Below, piece after piece: positions 16,077 to 24,178 of a stretch of DNA of 64,000 bases (the first letter of the stretch is position 1; each line of letters begins with the position of its first letter). The stretch is from NCBI RefSeq assembly GCF_030817015.1, contig NZ_JAUSYS010000001.1, forward strand, positions 1,550,001 through 1,614,000. The letters are read 5' to 3'. This DNA comes from Arthrobacter sp. V1I7. Its GTDB lineage: Bacteria > Actinomycetota > Actinomycetes > Actinomycetales > Micrococcaceae. A program made the position numbers and the translations under genes. A model generated the notes under the pieces. It had not been told where the DNA came from. It did no database searches and saw nothing but the letters and a program-made list of their open reading frames with translations.

Positions 16077-16835
16077 CTACAGGATGATGTTGAGGGCGTG
16101 CGGCTTCCGGGCCGTGCCCTCGACGAGTTCCGCGGTCCACTTCTCGGCCGCCGCCCGCTGCAGCTGGAGGGGCGTCGCCGGGGCCTTGCCCCGGCGCGTC
16201 AGCAGATGGCGCGCCAGCTCCCCGCGGGTGTGCTTGGCGAAGTGGCTGACCACCTTGCGGACCCCGTCGACTTCGCTGAACACGTTGACCGCGACAGTCT
16301 GCGGCGCCGGGGGAGTCCACGCCGCCGCGTAGGTGCTGGAGCGGCAGTCCACCAACAGCTCACCCTCCGCCGCGGCCAGCAGCGCCTCGTTGAGGTGCGG
16401 TTTCCAGAACGAGGCCAGCCGTCCGACGTCGGGAAGCGCGGTGCCCATCGAGAGCCGGTACGCCGGTACCCGGTCCCCGAAGCGGATGGCGCCCCAGAGC
16501 GCGGAAACGACCAGGACCGCCGCCTCCGCCTTCTTCCGCTGCACCGGAGTCAGGGAGTCATAGCCCAGCGCGTCGTAGAGCACACCGGAATAGACCTGAT
16601 GGGCGGGCGCCGCGGGCTCGGCGTGCAGCCGGGTATTACGTTCGACGTCGGCGCGCAGCGAGGCGCCGACACCCAGGAGGGCGAGCGCGTCCTCGTGGGC
16701 GCTGACCGTGCCGAGGGCGTCGAGCACTTTCGCCCGGTAGCTGTTGAGTCCGGGGAAGCTCAGGGAGGCCCAGTCGACGGCGTCTCCACCAACGGCGGGA
16801 GTCTTGCCTTCGGAGGGCGGCAGCAGAATCAGCAC
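16077..16835 (-). CDS. yaaA: YaaA / DUF328 peroxide stress protein
   Basis: A 252-residue protein of the YaaA family, which lowers free iron and limits DNA damage under hydrogen peroxide stress in E. coli. Diagnostic segments are LILLPPSEGKT at the N-terminus, VYSGVLYDALGYDSL, VVSALWGAIRFGDRVPAYRLSMG and VVSHFAKHTRGELARHLL. The start is the GTG at 16835: TAAGAT lies exactly six bases upstream, the leaderless pattern, and there is no Shine-Dalgarno. It is convergent with the coiled-coil gene, separated by six bases. Confidence 0.88.
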   Translation of the reverse strand: MLILLPPSEGKTPAVGGDAVDWASLSFPGLNSYRAKVLDALGTVSAHEDALALLGVGASLRADVERNTRLHAEPAAPAHQVYSGVLYDALGYDSLTPVQRKKAEAAVLVVSALWGAIRFGDRVPAYRLSMGTALPDVGRLASFWKPHLNEALLAAAEGELLVDCRSSTYAAAWTPPAPQTVAVNVFSEVDGVRKVVSHFAKHTRGELARHLLTRRGKAPATPLQLQRAAAEKWTAELVEGTARKPHALNIIL

Positions 16836-16915
16836 CGTCCAATCTTACCGGCGCCTCTGCGTCCGGCGGCGCCGGTGGTGCTCTGCTCAGTCCAGGTGCC
16901 GGCCTGGCATCGTGG

Positions 16916-17734
16916 CTAGGCAGCCTTCACCGGGGAAGCCTGGGTGGCGGCGGCCTGCGCGGCCTGGTTTTCGCGCGACAGGAAGGCGGACAGCTCGCCG
17001 ATGGTACTCATCAACGGTGCGGGGAAGACCACTGTCGAGTTGTTGTCCACCGCGATTTCCACCAACGACTGCAGGTTGCGCAGCTGCAGCGCCAGAGGGT
17101 GTGCCATCATCGTGTCCGATGCCTGGCCCAGCGCCGTGGCGGCGATGGCCTCGCCTTCGGCGGCGATGATCTTGGCCCGCTTCTCCCGCTCGGCCTCCGC
17201 TTGCTTGGCCATCGCCCTCTTCATGCCGTCGGGAAGCTGGATGTCCTTGAGCTCCACGAGCGTAACCTCGACGCCCCACGCCAGCGTGAGGGCGTCGAGG
17301 ATTTCGCGGATATCGCTGTTGATGCGCTGCGTCTCGGACAGTGTCTGGTCGAGGCTGTGACGGCCGACCACTTTCCGCAGCGTGGTCTGGGCGATCTGGT
17401 TGATCGCGGCGGCCACGTTCTCGATCGCGACCACGGATTTCACCGCATCGATGACACGGTAGTAGGCCACCGCCGAGATGTCGACGCTCACGTTGTCCTG
17501 GGTGATGATGCCCTGCGACTGGATCGGCATGGTCACGATCCGCAGGCTGACGAGGTGAAGCTTGTCAATCACGGGGATGATGAAGCGCAACCCCGGAAAC
17601 CGCACGCCAACCACCCTCCCCAGCCGGAACAGGACGCCCTGTTCGTACTGCCGCACGATCCGGATCGACATCCTGGCCAGCACGAGCACCACAACCACGA
17701 CCACGATCAGCACGATGATGGCGGTGAGATCCAT
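16916..17734 (-). CDS. Slipin / SPFH (band 7) membrane protein
   Basis: A 272-residue stomatin-like protein. An N-terminal membrane anchor (AIIVLIVVVVVVLVLARM, about 5-22) precedes the band 7 domain, with VRQYEQGVLFRLGRVVG, PGLRFIIPVIDKL and the long coiled-coil helix MKRAMAKQAEAEREKRAKIIAAEGE (split here as two adjoining segments). These proteins oligomerise in membrane microdomains; a nodulation-efficiency-type protease partner is common but none is encoded nearby. The ATG at 17734 has AAGGGAAG upstream. Its promoter region is back-to-back with rnpB. Confidence 0.88.
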   Translation of the reverse strand: MDLTAIIVLIVVVVVVLVLARMSIRIVRQYEQGVLFRLGRVVGVRFPGLRFIIPVIDKLHLVSLRIVTMPIQSQGIITQDNVSVDISAVAYYRVIDAVKSVVAIENVAAAINQIAQTTLRKVVGRHSLDQTLSETQRINSDIREILDALTLAWGVEVTLVELKDIQLPDGMKRAMAKQAEAEREKRAKIIAAEGEAIAATALGQASDTMMAHPLALQLRNLQSLVEIAVDNNSTVVFPAPLMSTIGELSAFLSRENQAAQAAATQASPVKAA

Positions 17735-17849
17735 CGGATCACTTCCCTTGCGCACCCGGAAACCGGGGAACGGGCTGCCCCCGGTCCTGCTTCCATTCTC
17801 CCACCGGAGCACCCGTTTGGCTCCGGCGACGGCCGCTCTCCCGGGACCG

Positions 17850-17855
17850 TAGAAT
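17850..17855 (+). promoter_or_regulatory. -10 element of rnpB
   Basis: TAGAAT lies six bases before the predicted 5' end of RNase P RNA. The same 14-base block (TAGAATGGACAGCG here, TAGAATGGATAGCG at 18365-18378) occurs again before the short RNA downstream, one base different. Confidence 0.7.
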
Positions 17856-17861
17856 GGACAG

Positions 17862-18260
17862 CGGATGGGTTGACCAGGCGGCCGCGCGTCACGCAAGTGG
17901 CTCGAGGAACGTCCGGGCTCCGCAGGGCAGGGTGGTGGGTAACGCCCACTCGGGGTAACCCGCAGGCCAGTGCCACAGAGAACAGACCGCCTGCGTGCCG
18001 TGGGTGCTAGCACACGCGGCAGGGCAGGTAAGGGTGAAACGGTGGTGTAAGAGACCACCAGCTTCCCGGGTGACCGGGAAGGCTAGGTAAACCCCACCCG
18101 GAGCAAGGCCAGACAGGACACGTTTGAGGGCTGCTCGCCCGAGTGTCCGGGTAGGCCGCTGGAGGGCGTCGGCAACGGCGTCCGTAGATGGATGGTCGCT
18201 ACTCCCGCGCTGGTAACGGCGCGGGAACACAGAACCCGGCGTATCGGTCAACCCATCCAC
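17862..18260 (+). ncRNA. rnpB: RNase P RNA, bacterial class A
   Basis: The catalytic RNA of RNase P, which matures tRNA 5' ends. The invariant P4 region reads GAGGAACGTCCGGGCTCC near 17903, followed by CAGGGCAGGGTGGTGGGTAACGCCC-type P7-P9 sequence (given in parts), CCACAGAGAACAGACCGCC, and near the 3' side TAAACCCCACCCGGAGCAAGGCCAGACAGG-type sequence. The 5' end (GGATGGGTTGACC) is complementary to the 3' end (GGTCAACCCATCC, about 18245-18257), closing helix P1 and setting the boundaries. A short hairpin CTCCCAC-GTC-GTGGGAG (18270-18286) follows without a T-run. Confidence 0.95.
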
Positions 18261-18364
18261 CCGCCACGGCTCCCACGTCGTGGGAGTACCCTCCGCCCAG
18301 GGCACACCGCGCCTATGTGAGTGATTTCACGCCGCCCCGGCTACGTGGCGACCGGGTGCCGACC

Positions 18365-18430
18365 TAGAATGGATAGCGAACGTAGAAGTTCTGCCACCGG
18401 GTCTGCGTTCGCAGCCGGTGGTTTTTCTTT
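18365..18430 (+). ncRNA. Probable small RNA or attenuator leader ending in an intrinsic terminator
   Basis: A -10 TAGAAT (18365-18370), in the same 14-base context as the rnpB promoter, predicts a start at about 18377. The transcript would run to a strong terminator: CCACCGG (18394-18400) pairs with CCGGTGG (18415-18421), CTGC (18403-18406) with GCAG (18411-18414), then TTTTTCTTT (18422-18430). The RNA is about 54 nt. Its 5' end GCGAACG (18376-18382) can also pair with CGTTCGC (18406-18412) in the terminator loop, a competing structure. It is either a free sRNA or a leader that attenuates the GAPDH gene, whose GTG is 120 bases downstream. No Rfam family is recognised. Confidence 0.55.
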
Positions 18431-18507
18431 GCGGCACATGCGGTTGCCGGGGTGGACCGAATCCCCGGCGACGCCCAGGTTCCGGATACCATCCGGCGGC
18501 CGACTTC

Positions 18508-18529
18508 CATATACGAGGACGTATGTGGT
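18508..18529 (+). promoter_or_regulatory. Hairpin / operator just upstream of the GAPDH gene
   Basis: CCATATACG (18508-18516), AGGA, CGTATGTGG (18521-18529) pair along all nine positions if one G-U pair is allowed. The AT-rich dyad 21 bases before the start codon could be a repressor site or an RNA structure near the ribosome-binding site (AGGAAGG at about 18537). Confidence 0.4.
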
Positions 18530-18550
18530 GGATTCTAGGAAGGTAATTCT

Positions 18551-20041
18551 GTGAGCCAGACGTCAGATTCTTGTCTTGATACGTGGATGGGCCGTGAGGC
18601 GCTCGCCGAGGCCATGATCCCGGTGATCGGCCGGCTGTACCGCGAGAACAACGTGGTGACCTCCATCCACGGCCGCAGCCTCATCAACAAGTCCACCATG
18701 AACATCCTCAAGGCGCACCGTTTCGCCCGCCGGATGAGCAAGGAGGAGCTACGCCTCGAGGAGACCGCCCCGCTGCTGGACGCGCTGACCAAGCTGGACC
18801 TCGGCGCGGCAGCCATCGACATCGCGCGCCTCACCGAGAAGTACCGCGCAGAGGGCGGCGGCGTCAGCCTCGATGAGTTCCTCCGTGAGGAACTCGCCGA
18901 AGTTGTCGGCAAGCGCGGCGGCGACGACCGCACCAGCACCGACGTCGTCCTCTACGGCTTCGGCCGCATCGGCCGGCTCCTGGCCCGCCTCCTGATCGAA
19001 AAGGCCGGTGGCGGCCACGGCCTGCGGCTCCGCGCAATCGTGGTCCGCCGCGGCTCGGACAACGACCTGGCCAAGCGCGCCAGCCTGCTGCGCCGCGACT
19101 CGGTCCATGGCTCCTTTGAAGGCACCATCAAGGTGGACCTCGAGAACGACACGATCACCGCCAACGGCGTGCAGATCCAGGTCATCTACTCGGACAACCC
19201 CGCCACGGTTGACTACGCCGCCTACGGCATCCGCGACGCACTGGTCGTCGACAACACCGGCCGCTGGCGCGACGCCGAGGGCCTGTCCCAGCACCTGCAG
19301 AGCAAGGGCGTTTCCCGCGTGCTCCTCACCGCTCCGGGCAAGGGCGAACTGAAGAACATCGTGCACGGCATCAACCACGCGTCGATCACTGACTCGGACA
19401 GGATCGTCTCCGCGGCTTCCTGCACCACCAACGCCATCACCCCCGTCCTGAAGGCGATCAACGACCGCTACGGTGTGGTGCACGGCCACGTGGAGACCGT
19501 CCACTCCTTCACCAATGACCAGAACCTGATCGACAACTTCCACAAGGGCGACCGCCGCGGGCGTTCCGCCGCCCTGAACATGGTGATCACCGAGACGGGT
19601 GCCGCAAAGGCCGTGGCGAAGGCCCTGCCGGAACTCCTCGGCAAACTTACCGGAAGCTCCATCCGGGTCCCCACCCCGGACGTGTCCCTGGCAATCCTTA
19701 ACCTCAGCCTGGAAAACGGCACCACCAAGGATGAGGTCAACGACTACCTGCGGGAGATGTCGCTGCACTCGGAGCTGCGGAAGCAGGTCGACTACATCGA
19801 TTCACCCGAAGTTGTCTCCACCGACTTCGTCGGCTCCCGCCGCTCAGGCATCGTCGACGGCCTGGCCACGATCTCCAACGACAAGAACCTCGTCCTTTAC
19901 GTCTGGTACGACAACGAGTTCGGCTACAGCTGCCAGGTTGTCCGTGTCATGGAGGAAATGGCGGGCGTGAACCCGCCGACGTTCCCCGCGAAGGATGCGG
20001 CCTCGCTCCTGGCAGCCGCCGGTCTGCCGGCCGAGGTCTGA
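18551..20041 (+). CDS. gap: Glyceraldehyde-3-phosphate dehydrogenase, long form (GapB/GapX-like)
   Basis: A 496-residue enzyme, about 150 longer than classical GAPDH. Residues 1-125 form a helical extension not found in the short enzyme. The Rossmann motif GFGRIGRLLARLL starts near 134. The catalytic cysteine is in SAASCTTNAITPV (about 295), the catalytic His in ETVHSFTNDQNLID, and the phosphate-site segment is RGRSAALNMVITETGAAKA. The C-terminus keeps VWYDNEFGYSCQVV. The layout matches the about 480-residue second GAPDH of corynebacteria, associated there with gluconeogenesis; that role is inferred here. The GTG start follows AGGAAGGTAA. Upstream lie a possible attenuator (18365-18430) and a dyad (18508-18529). 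Confidence 0.88.
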   Translation: MSQTSDSCLDTWMGREALAEAMIPVIGRLYRENNVVTSIHGRSLINKSTMNILKAHRFARRMSKEELRLEETAPLLDALTKLDLGAAAIDIARLTEKYRAEGGGVSLDEFLREELAEVVGKRGGDDRTSTDVVLYGFGRIGRLLARLLIEKAGGGHGLRLRAIVVRRGSDNDLAKRASLLRRDSVHGSFEGTIKVDLENDTITANGVQIQVIYSDNPATVDYAAYGIRDALVVDNTGRWRDAEGLSQHLQSKGVSRVLLTAPGKGELKNIVHGINHASITDSDRIVSAASCTTNAITPVLKAINDRYGVVHGHVETVHSFTNDQNLIDNFHKGDRRGRSAALNMVITETGAAKAVAKALPELLGKLTGSSIRVPTPDVSLAILNLSLENGTTKDEVNDYLREMSLHSELRKQVDYIDSPEVVSTDFVGSRRSGIVDGLATISNDKNLVLYVWYDNEFGYSCQVVRVMEEMAGVNPPTFPAKDAASLLAAAGLPAEV

Positions 20042-20073
20042 CACCATGGCACGCCCCTGACCGGGACGTTTTT

Positions 20074-20117
20074 GTGCCCTTTCCCGGCCGATCCTCTGGA
20101 ATCAGCCGGGAAAGGCA
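20074..20117 (+). terminator. Stem-loop after the GAPDH gene
   Basis: GTGCCCTTTCCCGGC (20074-20088) pairs with GCCGGGAAAGGCAC (20104-20117) apart from one bulged C, around a 15-base loop. There is no T-run on the plus strand. Confidence 0.6.
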
Positions 20118-20131
20118 CCCACAATGGAGCC

Positions 20132-20341
20132 ATGGAACAGAACTCGGTTGTGGACCACGAAACCACCCTTGAACGCGCCCTGGACATCGCCCGCCGGAAC
20201 GCCAAGGAAGCAAAACGACTCCTTGACGATGCCCTCGCCAAACGGGACGCCGGAGAGATCGACGACGCAAGGGTCAAGCAGCTCGAGGACTTGATGACCA
20301 TTGCCAATGAAGACCTGGTGCGGGTGACCAGGGAGCAGTAG
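20132..20341 (+). CDS. Small helical protein of unknown function
   Basis: A 69-residue charged protein, predicted to be helical throughout (ALDIARRNAKEAKRLLDDAL, then DARVKQLEDLMTIANEDLVRV). No family recognised. The ATG at 20132 follows GGAG by a short gap. It stands alone between the GAPDH terminator and the HNH nuclease gene. Codon use (GC at third positions) supports real coding. Confidence 0.55.
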   Translation: MEQNSVVDHETTLERALDIARRNAKEAKRLLDDALAKRDAGEIDDARVKQLEDLMTIANEDLVRVTREQ

Positions 20342-20436
20342 CCCCGGGCGGGCTTTTTGTTCCTGCAACGCCGCCACCCGCCCTCCACACTGTGGACAAC
20401 CTCCGGAGCGTCGTACCCCTGCCCTAGGCTTCAGGC

Positions 20437-20487
20437 ATGCAGTTAGAAATCCCCGCTTTGAAGCGCCGCGGCCGGGTTCGGTCGTGA
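20437..20487 (+). CDS. Leaderless 16-codon micro-ORF coupled to the HNH nuclease gene
   Basis: TAGGCT (20425-20430), six bases, then ATG (20437-20439) is the same leaderless start layout used by many genes here. The ORF encodes MQLEIPALKRRGRVRS and stops at TGA (20485-20487), which overlaps the GTG start (20484-20486) of the nuclease gene in the arrangement GTGA. The nuclease gene has no Shine-Dalgarno or correctly spaced -10 of its own, so ribosomes finishing the micro-ORF probably reinitiate on it. The peptide ends basic; it may act only through its translation. Confidence 0.5.
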   Translation: MQLEIPALKRRGRVRS

Positions 20488-21287
20488 CAGTCACGTGGGC
20501 GGAGTTCCGCCGGGCGCGCCGTCGTTCGCGCCTGGCCTGGGGAATCCTGGCCGTAGCGGCCTTCCTTGTGCTCGGAGGACTGGGCTGGTTCTTCGCGATC
20601 GGCCAGTTCACCGCCTTCGCGCCGCCGGCGGACGGACCCCGTGAGGCGCCGGTCCTCGCCCAGGACTGGATGAAGGCCGTCCCGTCCATCCGCGTGGTCC
20701 CTCCCGTAGCTGCGGTTGCCTTGCTGGACACGCTGACGGTCAAGGGCCGGGCGGCGAGCGGGAACTATGACCGCAAAGCCTTCGGCCAGGCGTGGCTGGA
20801 TGTGGACCGCAACGGCTGCGATACCCGCAACGACATACTCCGCCGCGACCTTGCAGACGCAGTCTTCACCGAGGCCTCCAACTGCCGGGTGGCCAGCGGA
20901 TCCTTCCGGGAGCCCTACACCGGGCAGCTGATCACCTTCCGCCGGGGCGCCGAGACCAGCAAAGCCGTACAGATCGATCACGTCGTGGCGCTCGGAGACG
21001 CCTGGCAGAAAGGCGCGCAACAGCTGACAGCCCAGCAGCGCGAGCACCTGGCGAACGACCCGCTGAACCTCATCGCCGTGGACGGGCCGGCGAACCAGGA
21101 CAAGAGCGCGTCCGACGCCGCCACCTGGCTCCCGCCGAACACGAACTTCCGCTGCCACTATGTCGCCCGGCAGATCTCGATCAAGGCCGCCTACCGGCTG
21201 TGGGTCACGCCTGCGGAGAAGGACGCGATGAAACGGATACTGGCATCCTGCCCGCACCAGCAGACGATTGTCCCGCACGGCAGGTAG
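20484..21287 (+). CDS. Membrane-anchored HNH-family nuclease (DUF1524-like)
   Basis: A 267-residue protein. A basic N-terminus is followed by a transmembrane segment (about 20-42, WGILAVAAFLVLGGLGWFFAI), placing the rest outside the cell. The nuclease domain holds the metal-binding His in VQIDHVVALGDAWQKGA (about 160-176), the Asn of LANDPLNLIAVDGPANQDKS and SDAATWLPPN, the pattern of DUF1524/HNH proteins. Three of its four cysteines (NGCDTRND, SNCRVAS, FRCHYVA) may form disulfides. The role could be extracellular DNA degradation. The GTG start overlaps the stop of an upstream 16-codon ORF. Its stop codon lies inside the -10 of the following gene. Confidence 0.85.
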   Translation: MTVTWAEFRRARRRSRLAWGILAVAAFLVLGGLGWFFAIGQFTAFAPPADGPREAPVLAQDWMKAVPSIRVVPPVAAVALLDTLTVKGRAASGNYDRKAFGQAWLDVDRNGCDTRNDILRRDLADAVFTEASNCRVASGSFREPYTGQLITFRRGAETSKAVQIDHVVALGDAWQKGAQQLTAQQREHLANDPLNLIAVDGPANQDKSASDAATWLPPNTNFRCHYVARQISIKAAYRLWVTPAEKDAMKRILASCPHQQTIVPHGR

Positions 21288-21296
21288 GGTACCGGC

Positions 21297-22001
21297 ATGG
21301 ACATCATCCTGGTACCCGGATTCTGGTTGGACGCCTCCTCATGGGAGGAGGTCACCCCGCCGCTCGTTGCGGCCGGACATACGGTCCATCCGCTCACCCT
21401 GCCGGGCCTGGAGTCAGCCGACGCGCCGCGCGCCGACATCGGCCTGCGCACGCACATCGACGCCGTTGTAACCAAGATCGATTCCTTCGACGCCCCGGTG
21501 GTCCTCGTTGGTCATTCAGGCGGGGGAGCCATTATCCATGGCGCCGTCGACGCCCGTCCGGACCGGGTGGCCCGGGCAATCTACGTGGACAGCGGCCCGC
21601 TCGGCGAGGGCGGCGTGATCAACGATGAACTCCCCGCAGACGGCGACGACGTGCCGCTGCCCCCGTGGGAGCTCTTCGACGACGAGGACCTCCTGGATCT
21701 GAGCGAGGAACTCCGGGCCAAGTTCCGGGCCCGCGCGGTCCCGCAGCCAAAAGGTGTGGCCCAGGACCGGCAGCACCTGACGGACGAGCGCCGCTATGAG
21801 GTCCCTGCTACCGTGATCGCCTGCGAGTTCCCGTCCTCGATGCTGAGCCAGATGATTGAGTCCGGCCACCCGTATGTGGCCGAACTAGGACGGATCCGCG
21901 ACGTCGAATATGTTGACCTGCCCACCGGCCACTGGCCCCAGTTCACCAAGCCGGCCGAGCTTGGCGCCGCGATCCGGACCGCCGTCGGCCGCGCTTCCTG
22001 A
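21297..22001 (+). CDS. Alpha/beta hydrolase
   Basis: A 234-residue alpha/beta-hydrolase-fold protein. The oxyanion region is [14 protein letters not shown] (about 5-18), the nucleophile elbow GHSGGGAI (Ser about residue 73), and the late His is in [13 protein letters not shown] (about 214). The fold covers esterases, lipases and related enzymes; no substrate is assigned. The ATG follows TAGGGT (21285-21290) by six bases, so the gene is leaderless, and the stop codon TAG of the HNH gene is the first half of that -10 element. A 9-bp inverted repeat (22024-22050) separates it from the convergent def gene. Confidence 0.8.
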   Translation: MDIILVPGFWLDASSWEEVTPPLVAAGHTVHPLTLPGLESADAPRADIGLRTHIDAVVTKIDSFDAPVVLVGHSGGGAIIHGAVDARPDRVARAIYVDSGPLGEGGVINDELPADGDDVPLPPWELFDDEDLLDLSEELRAKFRARAVPQPKGVAQDRQHLTDERRYEVPATVIACEFPSSMLSQMIESGHPYVAELGRIRDVEYVDLPTGHWPQFTKPAELGAAIRTAVGRAS

Positions 22002-22023
22002 ACGGTCGCGGCTCAACACCCTT

Positions 22024-22050
22024 GCCGCGGCTCAGACCGTCAGCCGCGGC
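22024..22050. terminator. Stem-loop between convergent hydrolase and def genes
   Basis: GCCGCGGCT (22024-22032) pairs perfectly with AGCCGCGGC (22042-22050). No T-run on either side, so termination efficiency is uncertain. Confidence 0.45.
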
Positions 22051-22073
22051 CGTTACGGCAGTCGGCCGTTGCG

Positions 22074-22647
22074 TCAGTGCCCGAACGGGTCCGGGTCCAC
22101 GCCCGGCATCCAGGTCAGCCCGGGGACGCCCCAGCCGCTTTTCTTGGCCTCCTTCATGGCCTTGCGGGCGTACCGGTCGATCAGCCGGTTGACGTAGAGC
22201 TTGCCATCGAGGTGGTCGTATTCGTGCTGGATCACCCGGGCGAACCACCCGGTCGCCTCGAAGTCGAGGGGGTTCCCGTCGCCGTCGAAGCCCTGCACCC
22301 GGGCCCACTCGGCGCGCTTGAGCGGGTACTGCCCGCCCGGGAAGGACAGGCAGCCTTCCTCTTCCTCGTCCGGGTCCGGCAGTGCGCCGGACACCTTGGA
22401 GAGGGTCAGCACCGGGTTGACGACGACGCCGGACGCCGGAGCGCCGTCGTCGTTGGCGTACTTGTAGACGAAGAGCCGCTTGCCCAACCCCGACCTGGGG
22501 TGCGGCCAGGCCGACGCCGTTGGCGGCATCGTTGGTCTCGAACATGTCCGCGATCAGGGCGCGGAGCTCGTCGTCGAAAACCTCCACTTCCGCCGCCCGG
22601 CGGTGCAGTACGGGCTCGCCCCAGATCGTGATTGGCAGAACGGTCAT
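22074..22647 (-). pseudogene. def: Peptide deformylase interrupted by a +1 frameshift
   Basis: Peptide deformylase removes the formyl group from nascent proteins. The N-terminal third ([18 protein letters not shown] to [10 protein letters not shown]) is read in one frame from the ATG at 22647, which has GAGGAAA upstream. The rest ([28 protein letters not shown], and the metal motif QHEYDHLDG) is in another frame. The total length, 574 bases, is one more than 191 codons. The canonical junction VGLGKRLF is restored by removing one C from the run CCCC at 22488-22491, so the extra base sits there. All three catalytic motifs are otherwise intact. Either a true mutation or a homopolymer sequencing error. 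Confidence 0.88.
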
Positions 22648-22691
22648 TTCAGCTGTTTCCTCGAATGCTTCTTGGCGGTGCTTGGGAGCGC

Positions 22692-23846
22692 TCAGCCGGC
22701 GATGGTGCGGCCGACGACGTCGCGCATGATTTCGTTGGTGCCGCCGAAAATCGTCAGCAGCCGGGCCGCGAGAAAGGCCTGGGCTACGGGGTACTCCAGG
22801 ATGTAGCCGTAGCCGCCGTGCAGCTGGAGGCAGCGGTCGGTGATGGACTTGGCGCGCTCGGAGGCCCACAGTTTGGCGCGGGCGGCGGCGGCGGCGTCGA
22901 GCTCGCCGGCGTTGAAGGCCAGAATCGCCTGGTCCACGTAGGCTTCGGTGACCTCGACCTCGGTGAGGATGTCGGCGAGCTCAAAGCGGCTGTTCTGGAA
23001 GTCGATGATCCGTTCGCCGAAGGCGTTGCGTTCCTTCGTGTAGCGGACCGTTGCCTCGTAGATGGCGCGGACGACGGCGGAGCTTGCGGTGGCGATGGCG
23101 AGCCGGCCCTGGGGGAGCTGTTCGGCGGCGTACTGCAGGCCCTTGCCCTCTTCGCCGACCAGGTCGGCGTGCGGGACGGGGACGTTGTCGAAGAACAGTT
23201 CGGCCGTGTCCGAGGCCTTGAGGCCCATCTTGTCCAGCTGCTTGCCGGTGTTGTATCCCTCGCCCTTGCGGACCAGAAAGAGGGAGAAGGAGTCCTGCTT
23301 TCCCCGCCCGGTGCTGCCGTCGGTCCGGGCCAGGACCAGGGATGCATCGCCGGAGACGCCGTTTCCGATGAAAGTCTTCTGTCCGCTGATCAGCCAGCCG
23401 TCGCCGTCGCGCACTGCTTTGGTGCGGATGCCGCGCAGATCCGAGCCGGCACCGGGCTCGGTCCAGGCGATTGAGGTCACAATCTCGCCGGACACCATGC
23501 CCGGCAGCCAGCGGCCCTTGAGGTCATCGGAGCCGTAGGCCAGCAGGTGGGGAAGGACCATGTCGTCGTGCAGGTGGAAGGCGAGGCCCACCGCGAGGTG
23601 GTTGCCCTTGGCGAACTCCTCGTCCAGCACCGCCCGGAAGCGGTAGTCGTCCATGCCCAGCCCGCCGAACTCTTCCGGCACCGCCAGGCCCAGCAGGCCC
23701 TGCTCGCCCGCCGCCGTCCACAGCTCCCGGGACATAATGTGATCCTTGTCCCACTGGGCGTAATGCGGTGCGACGGCCCGCGCATTGAACTCGGCAGCCA
23801 TCTCACGGAACATCTCGTGGTCTTCTTCAAAGAGCGTGCGCTTCAT
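22692..23846 (-). CDS. Acyl-CoA dehydrogenase
   Basis: A 384-residue FAD enzyme introducing the alpha-beta double bond in acyl-CoA thioesters. The middle domain shows [19 protein letters not shown] (FAD/substrate region, about 130-148) and [13 protein letters not shown]. The C-terminal domain shows [33 protein letters not shown] and the catalytic-base region [19 protein letters not shown], typical of the long/medium-chain subfamily. An ATG at 23846 follows GGAAGGAC. The peptide deformylase gene lies 44 bases downstream in the same direction, a shared transcript is likely. Confidence 0.92.
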   Translation of the reverse strand: MKRTLFEEDHEMFREMAAEFNARAVAPHYAQWDKDHIMSRELWTAAGEQGLLGLAVPEEFGGLGMDDYRFRAVLDEEFAKGNHLAVGLAFHLHDDMVLPHLLAYGSDDLKGRWLPGMVSGEIVTSIAWTEPGAGSDLRGIRTKAVRDGDGWLISGQKTFIGNGVSGDASLVLARTDGSTGRGKQDSFSLFLVRKGEGYNTGKQLDKMGLKASDTAELFFDNVPVPHADLVGEEGKGLQYAAEQLPQGRLAIATASSAVVRAIYEATVRYTKERNAFGERIIDFQNSRFELADILTEVEVTEAYVDQAILAFNAGELDAAAAARAKLWASERAKSITDRCLQLHGGYGYILEYPVAQAFLAARLLTIFGGTNEIMRDVVGRTIAG

Positions 23847-23894
23847 TGCAGTCCTTCCGGTGACAGGTCCTTGGACGACGCTGGACAGACAACA

Positions 23895-23924
23895 AAGGCC
23901 GCACCGGATATCCGGTACGGCCTT
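23895..23924 (-). terminator. Terminator of tRNA-His
   Basis: On the minus strand AAGGCCGTACCGG pairs with CCGGTGCGGCCTT (23895-23924) and is followed by TTTGTTG. It lies about 37 bases beyond the tRNA 3' end. Confidence 0.7.
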
Positions 23925-23960
23925 CGTCTAAGGTCGGACAATTATGCCGTCCTTTATGAG

Positions 23961-24034
23961 GGTGAGCGACGGGGGTTGAACCCGCGACCTCCTGGACCAC
24001 AACCAGGCGCTCTGCCAACTGAGCTACGCCCACC
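23961..24034 (-). tRNA. tRNA-His(GTG)
   Basis: The cloverleaf is complete: acceptor GTGGGCG pairs with CGCTCAC, the anticodon stem-loop CCTGGTTGTGGTCCAGG carries GTG, and the T arm reads CGGGTTCAACCCCCG. An extra 5' G (24034) opposite C73 is the His-specific G-1. CCA is not encoded. Confidence 0.96.
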
Positions 24035-24178
24035 ATGTGCCCCGCCAGGCCCTCCGGACGAACCGGCTGGCTGAAAAGGCAACGACAAATAGCTTACCTG
24101 CTGTTCGGGGCAGCTTTCGCCACTTTTCGGGTTTTCGGTGAAAAATTCCGCAAAACGTGGCGCAGATTACCCCGGTGG

